Source of the DNA: Nemopilema nomurai
Lineage: Eukaryota > Cnidaria > Scyphozoa > Rhizostomeae > Rhizostomatidae
Direction: 5' to 3'
Length of the DNA stretch: 64,000 nucleotides
NCBI GenBank assembly: GCA_003864495.1
Contig: ML133436.1
Coordinates: forward strand, 1,054,001-1,118,000
Positions 12,301 through 25,400 of this stretch are shown one piece after another. Made by a program: the position numbers and the translations under genes. How positions within the stretch are numbered: the first letter of the stretch is position 1; each line of letters opens with the position of its first letter. Under the pieces are notes generated by a model that had not been told where the DNA came from, ran no database searches, and saw nothing but the letters and a program-made list of their open reading frames with translations.

Positions 12301-15300
12301 CACCCTATGATATATTGTCAATTTTTCCAAAATTTTTCATTAGAAGCCTCGAAACCTCTGCAGCTTATCATTTGATTGCATTTTCCCAACTTCAGTATTT
12401 TATATCTTCCATTACTGTATGCGCCATTTAACACAGCCAAACATTGTATGATACATAAACAAGGATGATGTAATATTTGAACCAGCCTTAGCTACATGTT
12501 CTATCTCATTAGCTTCTTGTGTTTTAGGGAGAGCTCATCGTGGGTGACCAAAGTGGTGCTATTCACATGTGGGACCTACGTACCGACCACAACGAGCACC
12601 TTGTAGGTTTCTTCGTCAATCTGCCCCTTGCTACCCTGTATCTTCTTTTCTAGTGCCACGTCACATGAAGAAATGTGCACTAAAAAGTTCACTGATTGAT
12701 TAACCTTGGTTTCTTTTGATTTTTCTTCGCTTACATGAAAGACATCATCGTTAGCTCTTGTGTGCCAAGCCAGTTATGTTCTGTTTTGGGTTCTGCTGTA
12801 CCGTTGCATATCTGCAATGTAAAGTTCGAGGATTCTTATCATGACTGGTCGATATAAAGCGTGGTCTTCCTTTTCAGATTCCAGAGCCCGATGTTGCCAT
12901 TCAGTCTATCAGTATTGACAGGGAAGCAAGGTTCATGGGGGCTGTAAATAACAAGGTATTAAAATTGCAAGAAGTATCGGTGCACATGCTGCCAAAGGGG
13001 CTCTTTTCTCTTATATTATTCTTAGTTTTGAAGGAACGATTATCGTGCTCAAGGGCTAGTTAATGAAAAACCAATTTTTGCATTTATTTGATTAATAAAG
13101 ATTCGATGAGCTGACAAAGTTTCAAAAGATACATTTATAGATTTTTGGCCAACAGAAAAATGGGTAAACATTTTGAACTTAAGATTAAAACTTGAGATTT
13201 GAAGATTGAGTTCATTTCGAAAATTGAAAGCCTGAGCTGTTTTGTGCAATAATAGAAGCTTTTTGCATATTTCTTTGAAGATATTTTCTAAAGATTTGTA
13301 GATATCGACCTTTAAAAAGTCCTAAAGAAATGAACGGTTTTGCAAATTTAAAGCCAAAAATTATTAGGAAAGGTCTTTGGAGCTGCAATAAAACTTAAGA
13401 GACTGAAAGGTTTTCTAAGGCTCATGGTAGATAATTTCTGGTAGTAAAATGCCAACTGATAATAACGAAAAACTGTTTTCGAAACCATGGGTCTTTATTG
13501 CTTTTCAAATTCTAATTGTTTATGTTTATTCTAATTATCATTGTTTATGGAATATCCTCATTGTTTATGGAATATCCTTCCCCTTACACGTGTAGGTCTG
13601 ACTACCAGAAATGTCAATCCAAGGTCGATTCGAATACAGCAAGCATAATTATGATACTCTGAATACAACACGAATAAGGGCATACGTCTGGGAGCAGCTA
13701 AATGATAGCATTTTAGCGTCCTCAAGTCTTCTATATCGAAATGCTACTCTGAAAGTGGATAGAGAAAACAAGACCTTGTTGGTAATCGGATTCATTTAGA
13801 ATTATTGATCAATCAGGTTGGAATTTTTAAACAAGTATTTCAACAGCTTTAATGCCTGAATAGGTTCAATGTCTTGAGACAAGTTCTGGAGTTAAAAAAG
13901 TCGTGTCTATGAATTTTTTTGTCAGCGCTAACAACGTGAAGTCTCAGATCATTTCAATGCACAAAATGTTTTCAATTAAAACCATCACTGCCTAACGCTC
14001 GTGCAGAAATTTTGACAAGGCTGATTGAATTTGGTATATCACAGTTTGGGTTTTGCTGTGCTGAAATGTGAATGGTTGAACTATTTTCAGAGCTGTTGTT
14101 TGTCCAGAGAACTGTCTTATTACCCATGACATGTCACTTTGCTTAAAAACGGCCTGGTTATCTCCACCAGCTTAAGAAAATGCCAATGTGTTTGAGGCAA
14201 GACCAAAAAGAAGAGACAGATTTCAATATAGATATTTGCAATGAGAGTCTGTAATCGCTTTTCTGATCACCAAAAGAACGACTTCTGGGTTTGCATGTGT
14301 AGGTGAGAAAACGTGAAAAGCGGCGATCAGCGATGAAAAATAATGATTTATTTATGTTGATTGCAAGTCTGTGAAGGATTTGAACACCTAAACTCAAAAT
14401 CGCTCAAAGAAATTGCCTTTCTAAACGTATCATTTTCACAACAACTGCAATTTATTGAGCTTTGCGTTTCCAATTGGAGCAAAGTTTTGAATCGGCTTCG
14501 AGTCAACTAATCAACCAGCCGTTTTTATGTGAATTGGGGGAGTTGATGAAGATCCTTTTATCAGCGGAGATTGTCATTAAAGTTGAGAGAATAATTTTAT
14601 AGACTGCAGGCCATTACTGCTGCCAAATCAACAAACGATACAGCAAGTTTAGACTCAGAAGCCGATTCTAATTCAAAGAGACCTTTTCATAATCAGGGCT
14701 AAAGTTTCTTATACATAGGTACCAACAAGTTAAACCATGTGAATGTACTATGCATGCATGTGTATTGGAAATTATTGGTAGTAGTGTACAATATATATAC
14801 TGCATGGTACAATATTCTAATATCATTAAAGGGATTTATTTAAGATCAATAATTTTCGGCACTCGGGTATGAACTATGACAAACCTGAAAACAAGAAACA
14901 TTTAACATTCAGACCCTTTTGTCAGAAAACTGTCCCTTTTGTCAAAGGATCCCCTAGGGAACCTACTGTATTCAAGGCTCTTCGGTTGTAGCCACTGTCT
15001 ATGCAAGCCCTTAGCTGCAACCTTTTCCAAAACTCCTCTGTCCATAAGAATTATCTTTTAGAATTAGTTGCATCTTTTTAAAACGTTTAAATGTGAAGCA
15101 TATTGCGATATTTTCCATGCAGAACCTAATTCAATGCAGAAGCAGTCATCAGAATGAAAAGAAATGCAACTGTTGCATCTTGAGTGTTACGCAAGGAACT
15201 AGAACTTTTTAGGCTCGGAGTAATGGTGTATGTCACTTCAAGCAATATCGTTACCTGCCTATTCATTCTTTATTTTGTAGGGAGACTGTTACGTTTGGCG

Positions 15301-18155
15301 TTTGTCAGGTGGATCAGACGAAAACCCGACTGTTTTTCATCCTCAAGACAAAATACCTTCACACAAGAAATATGGTCTGAAGTGCCTATTCAGCCCAGAC
15401 TCCACGTAAGTTCGTGTATTCTTGAAGTATTTGCAACTCGTTATTCTTAGGCACTTAATTAGTCATCTAGTGTTTTATGTTTCCTATGATTGCAAGGAAA
15501 TATATCGCTACATAACTCGAACTAAGAAATGCAGATTAATTCGCGGGCTCAAGAAATCTACGCCATGTGTGTTTATTTTTATCTCCCAGCTGACAAGATA
15601 AGAATGATTTTCATCCCCAGCTGACCAGATTAAGTTTTTTTCGACATTCTCAGCAATGCAAGATTCCTGAACGATGTTAGTGCCAGAAAACACATTTAAG
15701 ATTTGTAATTACCTCTTATTTAATCAAAAGAGATTTTAAGTTATTTTTCAAACGCAACGAAAATGAGGTTTATTTTGTTCTGGAATAATCCTTTTGTTAG
15801 TGTTTCTCAAAACATTTTGTGTTTTATCTCAATATGTAATAGGTCAGCACATGCAGCATGCATCCATTTATTTTTTACCATTTTTTAAAATGTTATTAGG
15901 AGCGCGATGACAAAAGATTGAACAGTATTGTTTCCAGAATTTTCACCGCGTTTGAATGTTTCATTTCGAGCTTTCTACAGATAATGCCCCTTCAGTTTTG
16001 TATAATGCAGGAAAATTATTGTCTCTTTTTGCACAAATCCCTGCTAACATAATAGGCCCTCTTTCTTATTGTGTTAGCGTTAAACCCAATGAAGTTAGTG
16101 AAGACCTTTTGAAGTAATGATAAATTAAAGATCAAGGAGATAAATCTGAGATAAATGAGCTAAAAATTCTTTAAGCTCTTTTTCACAGTACAGCCTACGA
16201 AACTTGTTCTCGAAGTCTCGAAGTGCTCGAATAACTGCTTATGTTGGTGTTAATCCCTTGTCCTGCCTGGGCTCCATAGCCTTGTGCTATAACTGTTTAT
16301 TTAACATTCAGCTTTTTACGATGTAATGTAAATTTTCTTATGTAACACCATGTCATTATATGGGTTCAAAATTCATATGCTAAGCAGCACCGCGTGGAGA
16401 ATATAAGACAGAATTCAGGAGTCAAATTATCATGATTTTAATATATTGCTAAAAAATATCTAATGTACAATGTATTTCAGGAAAAATTAAGTTATCTACT
16501 ACATATAGAATCGAAGGTACAATCAACAACTAACAAGAACATGTTGCAGTATCCTTTAATCTCTAGTTTCTGCCAAAGTACAAAGGGTCCTGCGGTTACC
16601 CTTTCCCGAAATCACTTTGAGGCCGGCTTGGGATATGACTAAAAACCCTCCAACAAACTGTACACAAACAAGCATGGGCACACTTTCACCCCCTTTGGGT
16701 GCATAGGTTGACTTATATCCACACTTGCCCCGATGGGAAAAGCTTTGCTAGTTGTGCTCAAAACAACTGTAATAAAGTAGAATGGCATAATTCCTGGCTG
16801 ATAAAGGCACTGACTAATGATAGAAGGTAAAAGTTATTGACAGGCAGAAATTGTGCACTTGTGTGTTGTGCTGCATTTATACAAAACTGCAAAGTTTTGC
16901 ACCAAAACACGGCCAAAATTATTCAAAATATCACAGGAGAATAGCACAGTATATTGTCAACGTAAGTAGGGCATCAGTTCGGGTTTCACAAGCAATCGCT
17001 GAAAAATGGAGAAATTGGAGAACGAATTGCCCCTGACACCCACCGTTTAGAATTTTTCCCATACGGAAGTAGGGTGGGGGCGAAGGGTCCCTAATTTGCA
17101 AAAGTGTTCTTGAGGACCCCCCTTCTACCGAACTAGAATGGGGGCAAACGTTCATCTTAGTAACAGTGCTGTTCTGTTGTGTTTCTCTGTTTGTCGTGTT
17201 TTGGAAATCAAGTATGTTTGGCGTGTTTGTTATTATATATTTATGGCTTGCGTTGGCCGTTGGCATTCCTCTCCAATCTGAGATAAAAGAACTAGAAAAT
17301 CTCTAATCCTTGTTTTAAATTCTCTAATCTTAAGTTCTTTCTCCCAGGACAGCTTGCAAAAGCTATATAACTACCCGAATAACAGGACGTTTTCACATCT
17401 CTAGTTCCAGATCATTCTTTCTGCTACTTGCCAATTAATCCCCTTGAAGCTTTTTTATATTTGTTGGCCTTTTTGTAGGCTACTAGCAACCTGCTCTGCT
17501 GATGCGACGTTGAAAGTATGGCGCACAACCGACTTCTCACTTCTCACCACCTTGTCTGACCCTTCTCAAAGATGGGTTTGGGACTGCGCCTTCTCAGAGG
17601 ACTCGCACTATATCATTACAGGTAAGGCCTTACTACCTGGCCATGCGTCTGGCGTTTTGTTCCTACTGTCAATTTTGACATTTTTTATACTAGTTTTAAG
17701 GTCTTTGCATTAACAGTGCAATCAGTTATTGATTTTGTATTGAGGGGAGAGGGCATAGCTCTAAAATTAGTAAGTGAGCGATTTAATAAGCTATTCCTCT
17801 CCTTTATTGTAAAGAGAATATTTCCCAGCTTACAAACGAAATAGCAAGACATTGCTGCTGTTTTTGCGCTGCACTACGAATGCGCTTCAATAAATGAGAT
17901 AGAGGTTGGTTGGTCGTTCGATGCTTCCAATCTGACGTTCCCTTTACAGGGCCTACAGCTGGTGTAGCCACGTGGGTCTTCTGGTAGTCAGTTATTTGAT
18001 TGCAGCAATGTACCAACTTGATCTTTATTTCCGTAGCCTCGTCAGATGGCATTGGGCGACTGTGGAACACGGACAACAGCGAAGTGATTCGGGAGTACTC
18101 TGGACATCAGAAGGCCACCGTGTGTTTGGCATTCAGAGATGCGAGACCCTCATGA
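9389..18155 (+). CDS. MLST8: TOR complex subunit LST8 (seven WD repeats)
   Basis: Ten coding exons: 9389-9496, 10445-10496, 11533-11582, 11758-11870, 12216-12291, 12528-12602, 12878-12955, 15281-15405, 17479-17621, 18037-18155. All join in phase to 312 codons plus stop; human mLST8 is 326 aa. The product is a complete WD40 beta-propeller. Landmarks are [100 protein letters not shown] and [14 protein letters not shown]8 binds and stabilises the mTOR kinase domain in TORC1 and TORC2. The start Met sits 2 bp after an acceptor-like TTTTCAG, so a 5' UTR exon upstream is likely. The vertebrate N-terminal extension is shorter here. Intron 7 (2.3 kb) and intron 8 (2.1 kb) are the longest, and intron 1 carries a hAT-like MITE at its end. 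Confidence 0.97.
10609..10809. mobile_element. hAT-like MITE, copy A
   Basis: The element starts CAGAGTCCAAAAAAATT and ends TTTTTCTGGACTCTG, forming terminal inverted repeats. It is flanked by 8-bp direct repeats, gaatagat (10601-10608) and caatagat (10810-10817). Eight-base target duplications are typical of hAT transposons. There is no coding capacity. The right half matches copy C closely. It lies in the LST8 intron after exon 2. Confidence 0.75.
11228..11350. repeat. AT-rich tandem repeat in LST8 intron 2
   Basis: The block ATATTTTCTAGACTTATTAA plus AACAAGAC.AATTATATCATT occurs twice in tandem, followed by partial copies ending near 11350. The unit is about 50-55 bp. No function is suggested. 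Confidence 0.65.
13541..13578. repeat. Short tandem duplication in LST8 intron 7
   Basis: TCATTGTTTATGGAATATCC occurs twice back to back, with a partial related copy upstream (ATCATTGTTTATGG). The rest of this 2.3-kb intron (12956-15280) shows no exon or element that I recognise. Confidence 0.6.
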
Positions 18156-18351
18156 TGCCCTGATTTTCAATCGGTTCTCGCATTGTAAATGTTTAAATAT
18201 TTTGATCTGCACGCAGGTAGACTATTAATCCGTGCCTGAATGCCTCACCTTCATCGTTATCACCATCAAATGACTGCTATCATTAGAAGATAACAATTTC
18301 TGTTTGATAAAGCTATTTTTATTAAATTCCAAACTTCATCCTTGGTTGATG

Positions 18352-18527
18352 CAGAGTCAGGAAAACATTACGGTCGCATGGCCACTGACTGGAGGACGGT
18401 GCTAAAATAACAATAGAAGCTTCTATGACACACCTAAGCCACACCCACTTTCTATTGTTTTACGAGGAAGGTTTTCCTTCTAGAATGTTTTCGTCTGGAG
18501 GAAGTTTAACAACTTTTCTGCACTCTA
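18352..18527. mobile_element. hAT-like MITE, copy B
   Basis: The ends are CAGAGTCAGGAAAAC and CTTTTCTGCACTCTA, flanked by perfect 8-bp direct repeats ggttgatg at 18344-18351 and 18528-18535. The interior shares CATTACGGTCGCATGGCCA with copy D and the GGAGGAAG phrase with all copies. It lies 200 bp after the LST8 stop codon and may be inside its 3' UTR. Confidence 0.8.
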
Positions 18528-18599
18528 GGTTGATGCCCATAAGTTGATTTCCCAGTGAAATAATTGTATGCAACACTAGTAGAGGTTTTGGAGCATAAT

Positions 18600-21500
18600 C
18601 AAGTGTCCTGAAATTTATTTGACGATTCTCCTACACAAGTCCAATCAGGTTTTCCGCCCCACCCTGGTAGGATTTGTGCTTATTTCTTAATCAGCAGATA
18701 GTTCTTGATGATATAGTAAGAGTGCTCAAATTCAGTTTTTCTCCGATTTTCGTTAAGAATTTTAATCATATTATCTAACTTTTCCGATTTTCCAATAAAT
18801 TACTTAAAAACTATGCATTGTTTGTCATTCGCCATTTAAATCGTTGGAATATTTGTTGTGGGTCTTGATGAAACTCCTCTAACTACCTCTTCATCAACAC
18901 AAATGGACAGCTGCAGTTCTTCTCCAATAAGTAGATCTGAAAGCATCAGATGTTTGACAGTCAATTGCCTTCTTCAGCACAGTCTGACCAAATTAATCCA
19001 AAACAACAAAAGAGACAAAACATTCACGCGCCCCAACCGTATTCATTTCAGTATGCACCAAGATTGATCTTTTTCAACATGAAGAAGCAGGTTGAAACTA
19101 TTTTCCTTTGACATTGTTTATAGTTGAGTATCATCCACCCAATTTTATTGAAGAATGATTGCGAGAGATTTTCTAACTTGAAAAGAGGTGAACTTAACCT
19201 CGGTTGGACGACAAGATACCGGCCTAGAGGCGGCTGTATGTGAAATTATTAGTCATAAATGTGATTTTTTTAAGAGCAGAGTAAGAACGATGATTATTTT
19301 AGGGAAAGAAAACGCCCCATATCATAATAGTCTGGCTACAATCCATATTTGGGAGAAAGCCAATCAGTTCTCTAACCCATGTTCCAGAATATGCACCCAT
19401 GCTATTTCATAATTAAGAATCTATATATATTTATATATATATATATAATTTATGGGTTGAATAGGGGCTTAGGAACAATGGGGCCTGCGAGCCTTATGCC
19501 GCAATCTCATTGTCTTGTACCCAGGGGGCGTGGGAATAAGGGGTCTGTAAGTTCTATGCCGCCAATTTCCATACTGACTGTGTTCGTGGGTCACTGTGGG
19601 AAATGTACTCCGCTTTGCAGCTTTCCTAATTTCGACCTACGTTTATGCTCATATTCTCAAGAAAGGATGTAAATGGAAGAAAAATGTCTTTGCGAATCTC
19701 GTAGAACGCCGAGGACGACCGTTGAATCAATGCGATGATTATTTCCAAAAGCTGCGTACCTGATCTTTGATATCGTGTATACGGTAAACATAACAATTAG
19801 ATGTGATACGGGCCTGCCCATTCCCAAGGGTTATAGAACAGATCTTTGGGGACAGATACATCTCCCATACACGTTTTTCTTGTTAGAAGAAACCTAGCTC
19901 GGGTCCTAGTACTAAAAGTTTCTTTATTTTTTACTAGCTTCTAGTACTAAAAGTTTTTTAAAAGTTTCTTATATTTAGATATGCATTTAACATTTAATCA
20001 AAACGCAACAGCAAGATTTGATATCGTATCTCTTGTTGATTAATTTTATAGAAACGGGGGTACTTTTTATCGAGACACACGGTACAGTGTTCTTAAGTTG
20101 TTGTATTATTTTCCTATATTACCAAGACACACGTATTGTTTTCTGGCTCAGAAGCCATCTTATTTTTTGAAATTCTTAAAAATATATACTAAGTTCTAAG
20201 AGTTTTTTAAATTGTTGGGGTTCTTGTACTGGTTTTTAAACCGGTTTCTTGTAAAAAATAAACGTGTATATCCCTATTCAGCGCGAAACCCCTGAAGTGG
20301 TGCAATCCTAAACTGCTTGTTTGATGTTACCTAGTCCTTATTCTAAAATCCCACGCCCAACCCACCCCTCCTCCCCCAAACAATTTTGGTAATGAAGTAC
20401 AGCATCCAGTTAATCTGGGGGAAAGATTCGACGCAAAAATGTCGCTACGTTTGGCAGCAGGACAACCCAGTTTTTTGGGGGGGGGGGGGGCTGGATGAAT
20501 AATCGCGAGGCAAAGAATTTTTGTTAGTGTTCCAACAATTTGGTAGGCAATGTAGTTAATAGCAGGGTGGGAAAAGGTCATACCTAAAAATGTTATTTGC
20601 CATGGTAATCTACTGATTACAATGATGGTTGACGCTACGAATAAAGTTAACCATAAAATAGAAGGATTATCAATAAAGCGAAATAATTAGACGCGGAATG
20701 AGCAACGAAGAGTTATAACCAAACAAGAGTAACTAAAGTGGGAAGAAATGAGCTCGAGGGAGCTAGAGCAGAAGGCGTCAATTCAAACACAAAACCAAGA
20801 ACAAACTTTCATAAAACACATCGATTAGACATCTCTTGGGCTTGATAACTCCAACCTAATTTGAAACCCAGTTAATTTCCGATCCAACAACAAAAACCAA
20901 GAACAAAATTGTCGGATTTCTTTACAGTCAAAGCTCGGGTTATTCTGGAATTGCCTCGCTCTATCTGCGGTGTCTTGATTTGCACTGTTCATAATTTCCA
21001 AGCAGCGTACTGCAGCTCATCAGCTGTGCGAACAGTCTCTATTCCTTCCTTTCGGCATATTAAACTAGATTCCCTAAATCATTCATTGCTTTTTTAGAAT
21101 AGAAGATGTGAAAGATAGCCGGATCAAGCTGACACAAAAAGGTGCTTCAAGTTCAAAATCGATTTTCTCTAAAAGCCGTTTTATAAAGTTATGGGGATTG
21201 AAGTCAATCGACCTTTTTCATGCCCCTGTTATGACACCTAGCTGTAAAGTGTATACCGGTATCCCGCTGTTTTTCATACCACACTCCACCTCCACGCCCC
21301 TCTTTGATTGAGCAACAACAACAACTTCCCCGCGGCTTTTCAAAACAATCGGATGTGAATAAATGCACGATTAGAGGCCAAGTGTGCAGTCAAACGATTT
21401 GCGGGTACCGTGAGTTGGGAATAACCTATTCACAAAAACCTGACATCCTAGAGAACATGATCTTACCATGCTGCTTTTGTGAAAGAATTGTTTATTACCT

Positions 21501-22360
21501 AGCCTTGAAGTAAACTTTTAGCCTTGAAGTAAATATTTTAGGACATTTCACACAGTCAGTCGTTCCCGCGCTTAACCAAGCACGAAAAGTGATGATGTGG
21601 ACGCTTCAACTTTCCCGACGATGGTATTGATCTTTCTTCAAGAAGGCGCATCACTGTTTTTGCCTTTCCAGTTTTTTAGCAGGCTTTGAAGGATGTGGTT
21701 TTTATCAATATTGAAGAGACGTTTCGTTCATCGTTTTAATCCACGGGATTTTTAAGCCAGGTTAGTCAAACATCCCTGAGACCTCATTGAACTTATTAAT
21801 ATTTATGCCTTTCCTGATTAAATTACACCAAATAGCATCGGGATTTTCATAGAACTCTATATTCAAACGAGAGCCTGTTAATTACGTTGAGATTGTTATG
21901 TATCGTTTTTCGTTCACCTGATTATCTTGGATGACTTTCTTTGTAGAGTAAAGCTGCACAGTGAATGCTGGCGATCTTAAAAGAAATCGATCTAAAAGGT
22001 CGATACGAGGAATGCTCCTGCGAAATATAAACATATCATATGAACCTCAACTTGGGCCACGCTCTACTCTTATTTTATTGACATGTTAGTCGTAAATAAA
22101 GTTCACATTTTGCTACCATTCTCCTTTGTTAGTTCTTATTTGTGAAATTCTTCTAACTAACTTCGAATGAACTTGTAGTAAACAGTAATAGCCAATGCAG
22201 AGGAGAATGTTTGTGCAAATATGCTATATGTAGAAGACTCTGATTTGATAATGCCTGTTGTATTTTGGTTTGAGAGTCAGCAGGTCATATTTACACACGT
22301 AATTGGCGCAAGAGCAGATGTTTAGGGGGATTAAATCTTCGTCTTTACTAACTTCGTTTC
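18600..22360. other. Intergenic region, no supported gene
   Basis: There are no recognisable coding exons. It holds a (TA)-rich microsatellite at about 19419-19449, short repeated phrases related to TACTAAAAGTTTCTT between 19905 and 20270, and a run of 14 G at 20477-20490. A possible 5' UTR exon of the next gene lies at its right edge and is listed separately. Confidence 0.5.
21600..21760 (+). other. Possible 5' UTR exon of JmjC copy 1
   Basis: A donor-like AAGCCAG|GTTAGT ends at 21760. It could splice to the acceptor TCGTTTCAG ending at 22362, just upstream of the first coding exon. The left boundary is unknown and there is no coding evidence. Confidence 0.25.
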
Positions 22361-22409
22361 AGTTAAATGCATACTCACGGAGAAACCAGAGGGAATTCAA
22401 TCTCCGAAG

Positions 22410-25400
22410 ATGGAGAAAGAGGTTTATTTCATAATAAAAGAGGCAGCAGATGTGAATCTGACACCACATGATATAAAGGAGATCCTAGGTATTGGCACAA
22501 AGAAGCCTGTCAGCCTGGCAGCCAAACTTAATTTGAAGGTGTTCCTCTTTACAGCAATAATGCTAGGATTTGCTGCAATTTTTGCACCACAAACGAAGCT
22601 CGGGAAAGACATTGTGCACTTTTTGGAGGAAGAGTATTGTCTTGTTGATCACACATTGACTTCACTTGAGATGTCTCGCCCTCTTGTCAACTGCAGCATG
22701 TGTGTGGGACTGAGTCAAGTTCCAAAAGTTGCAGCCATATCACAAATGGAATTCAGGCAGAAATATGCATACACTGGTGTGCCCTTGCTTGTAACAAATG
22801 CAACAAGCAATTGGACTGCCTTCAAAGTTTTTGATTTTGACTTTCTAAAGAAGCTCTACAACACCACTAAATCAGATGATGCTGATGACCTCAATGAAGG
22901 TTGTCAATTCTTTCCATACCGGACAGATTTCAGAAGCTTGAGAGATTTTTTTGCAATGAATGAAAAAAGAGCTGCCTTGCTTGAGGACCAATGGTATGTT
23001 GGTTGGTATGTATGAATTTTTTTTCAATTCCAAAAAATGTCAAAAGTGTTATTTTTCAAAATTGATCACATAAGTAGTTGAGGGGGGATCTACACCCTTT
23101 TTTAACAGGGTTGACCCAATCATTGATAATGCAGTGTCAGGATTTGCATAATGTTAACCAATACAGGGGTGTATAACATATATTTTGCATTGAGCATCAA
23201 ACAAAAGCGTCTTCACTATTACATTCACAGGGCAATTGAAACCTTTAGCAGGGCACAACTTTGCAACAGATTTTCTCCTATGGCTCAAAAGCCAATACAT
23301 ATTGGTATTTAATGGGTTTATGGTTTGTAGTATGTTCTTTCTTGCTGGAAGCTTGAAGTGCCGAAAATGTCTTTTGGGCCAAGCCTTGCTAGTGCCTTAC
23401 TAAAATGTAAAAATTTTGCTCTCACCCTACCCTTCAAAGCTAGTGTCTAGTTTCTTGCATTATTGCTAGCTTAATGTTCTCTTACATACAATGCTTGTTA
23501 GATTCAAGCAGTTACAAAACATCATTCTTTTTCAAATTTATTATGATGTTTTATATACCAGTCCTTGTAAAATTTTGTTAATGTTATGATAAGTTAGGAT
23601 GCAATTCTTTCCCTGGTTTAAGCATGCTACTGGCATTTGCTTGCATTTCAAAGCTTAATACTGTGTGATTTGATGTTTTTGATTAACAAATTCAGAAGGA
23701 GATAAGAGATTATTACTTAACTTTTGGGCATTAACCTGCGCCCTTTAATTATGATGATTTTTATTCCTCGTTGCTAATTTTTGTTTTTCTGTGCATTTTG
23801 TGCATGACCAATTTAAGCAAATTACAGAGTATGCTTTCAATGACCATTCACTCTCCTAAAAGACTAAATTAATTTTCTGAAATTAAAAACACATCTATGC
23901 AATGAAGCCATTTACCTAAACAGAGAAGTGGTGATTCTCGCTTTCTGAAGGATCTAAGATATATTCTCACAACACAGAAAGGTTTATATAAGAAATACCT
24001 AGCTAAGAGGTATTCTCACATCATCCAGAAAGGTTTCCTATAAGAGAACGCTAACTGAGAGATATTCTCACAGCATACAGAAATATTTTCTATAAGTGAC
24101 CCCTAGCTTCTGTGGGTTTTTGAAGGCCATTGGTCTGTGGGCTTGTGTCCAATCGTGGAATTTGGAAACTCTTCAGCGCAACATTCAATGGTCTTTGAAC
24201 GTCATTTGTAGTCGATAACTTTTGTATGTGTGTATTTCTCTTGCTTGCAATGTAAATACATAGTAAATCTAATAAAGAGCCAATGTATTTCGACAAGCCA
24301 GCCCTCGATTTCTGCAGACTAAATCTGAAAAAGTTTTAAAAATTTGAAAGAGTTGACTTTACATCTGCAGGAGTAATTGCAATTACAAAGTAATGAACAT
24401 TATTCGGAAACATTATAAAAGACCAGAGTTCATTCCTGAAGATTCGGAGTCAAGTTCACTTGATTGGATTTTTGTTGGTGGACACGGAAAGGGGGCCCAA
24501 ATGCACGTAAGTTGCCGTCTCACGTCGATTTCTAACGCCATTTCTTCGACAGCTTTTTGTCTGATGCTGTGAAATTCTCGCCATGGACACGCATCAATTC
24601 GGTTAAGAATTCGGTGTGGAAACGCACTTTCTCAATAAGAAGGAAAAGTTTGCGTTAAACTTAGATCAGCTTTTCAATTTCGGTTTAGTATGGCAGAGCA
24701 TTTAGTTTATATCCCGAAGTGTTTTGGCATTGAATGCCTTCTCTTGTTTAGCTATTCGAAATAACGCGTGCTTTGTTGAAAACTCTCCTAAGTGTTATCC
24801 GGAAAAGGTATTTGAAGTATTTTGGTATTAATCTCTGCACTAACTTAATATTAAGGTATCTTTCCCGTCTATAATACGAATCCATCTTTTCTGTGTTACC
24901 CATAGGCGTTGAATCCTTATTGGCTGCTGCGGGATCCCCTTTCGCTGGAATCTCCTTGATTCTTGGCCAATCAAATGCTGTAAAACTAGGTAGAGAGTCG
25001 AGTTCAATATCAATTTCAATATAATTTTCAGTTTCCCAAAATTTTTGTCGTGTTGGACAGAGTTCAGGAAATTTTGCTTGTTAATATCATATTGGAGGAA
25101 GGCTCATTTAATTTTTATCATAAACAATGAATTTAATTGTAAAAGATGTTTGTTTTAAGTTGGTAATGAGGAAGGTTTGAACTATAAAAGTTGCAGCCGG
25201 AGGAAGGCTATTAATTTTTTCTGGACTTTTGTGTTTGATAGAAACGATAGAAATTTCATGAAAATGTATGCGTCAGCTGTTTAGTCGCTCTCTCCTTAAA
25301 CCGTTTCTACCACCTGCACATGGAAATGATATGGAATGCCCTCCCCTACAATATCAGATTAGTTGAAAGTTTGACTGGGTTCAAAAGTGCACTGAAGGCT

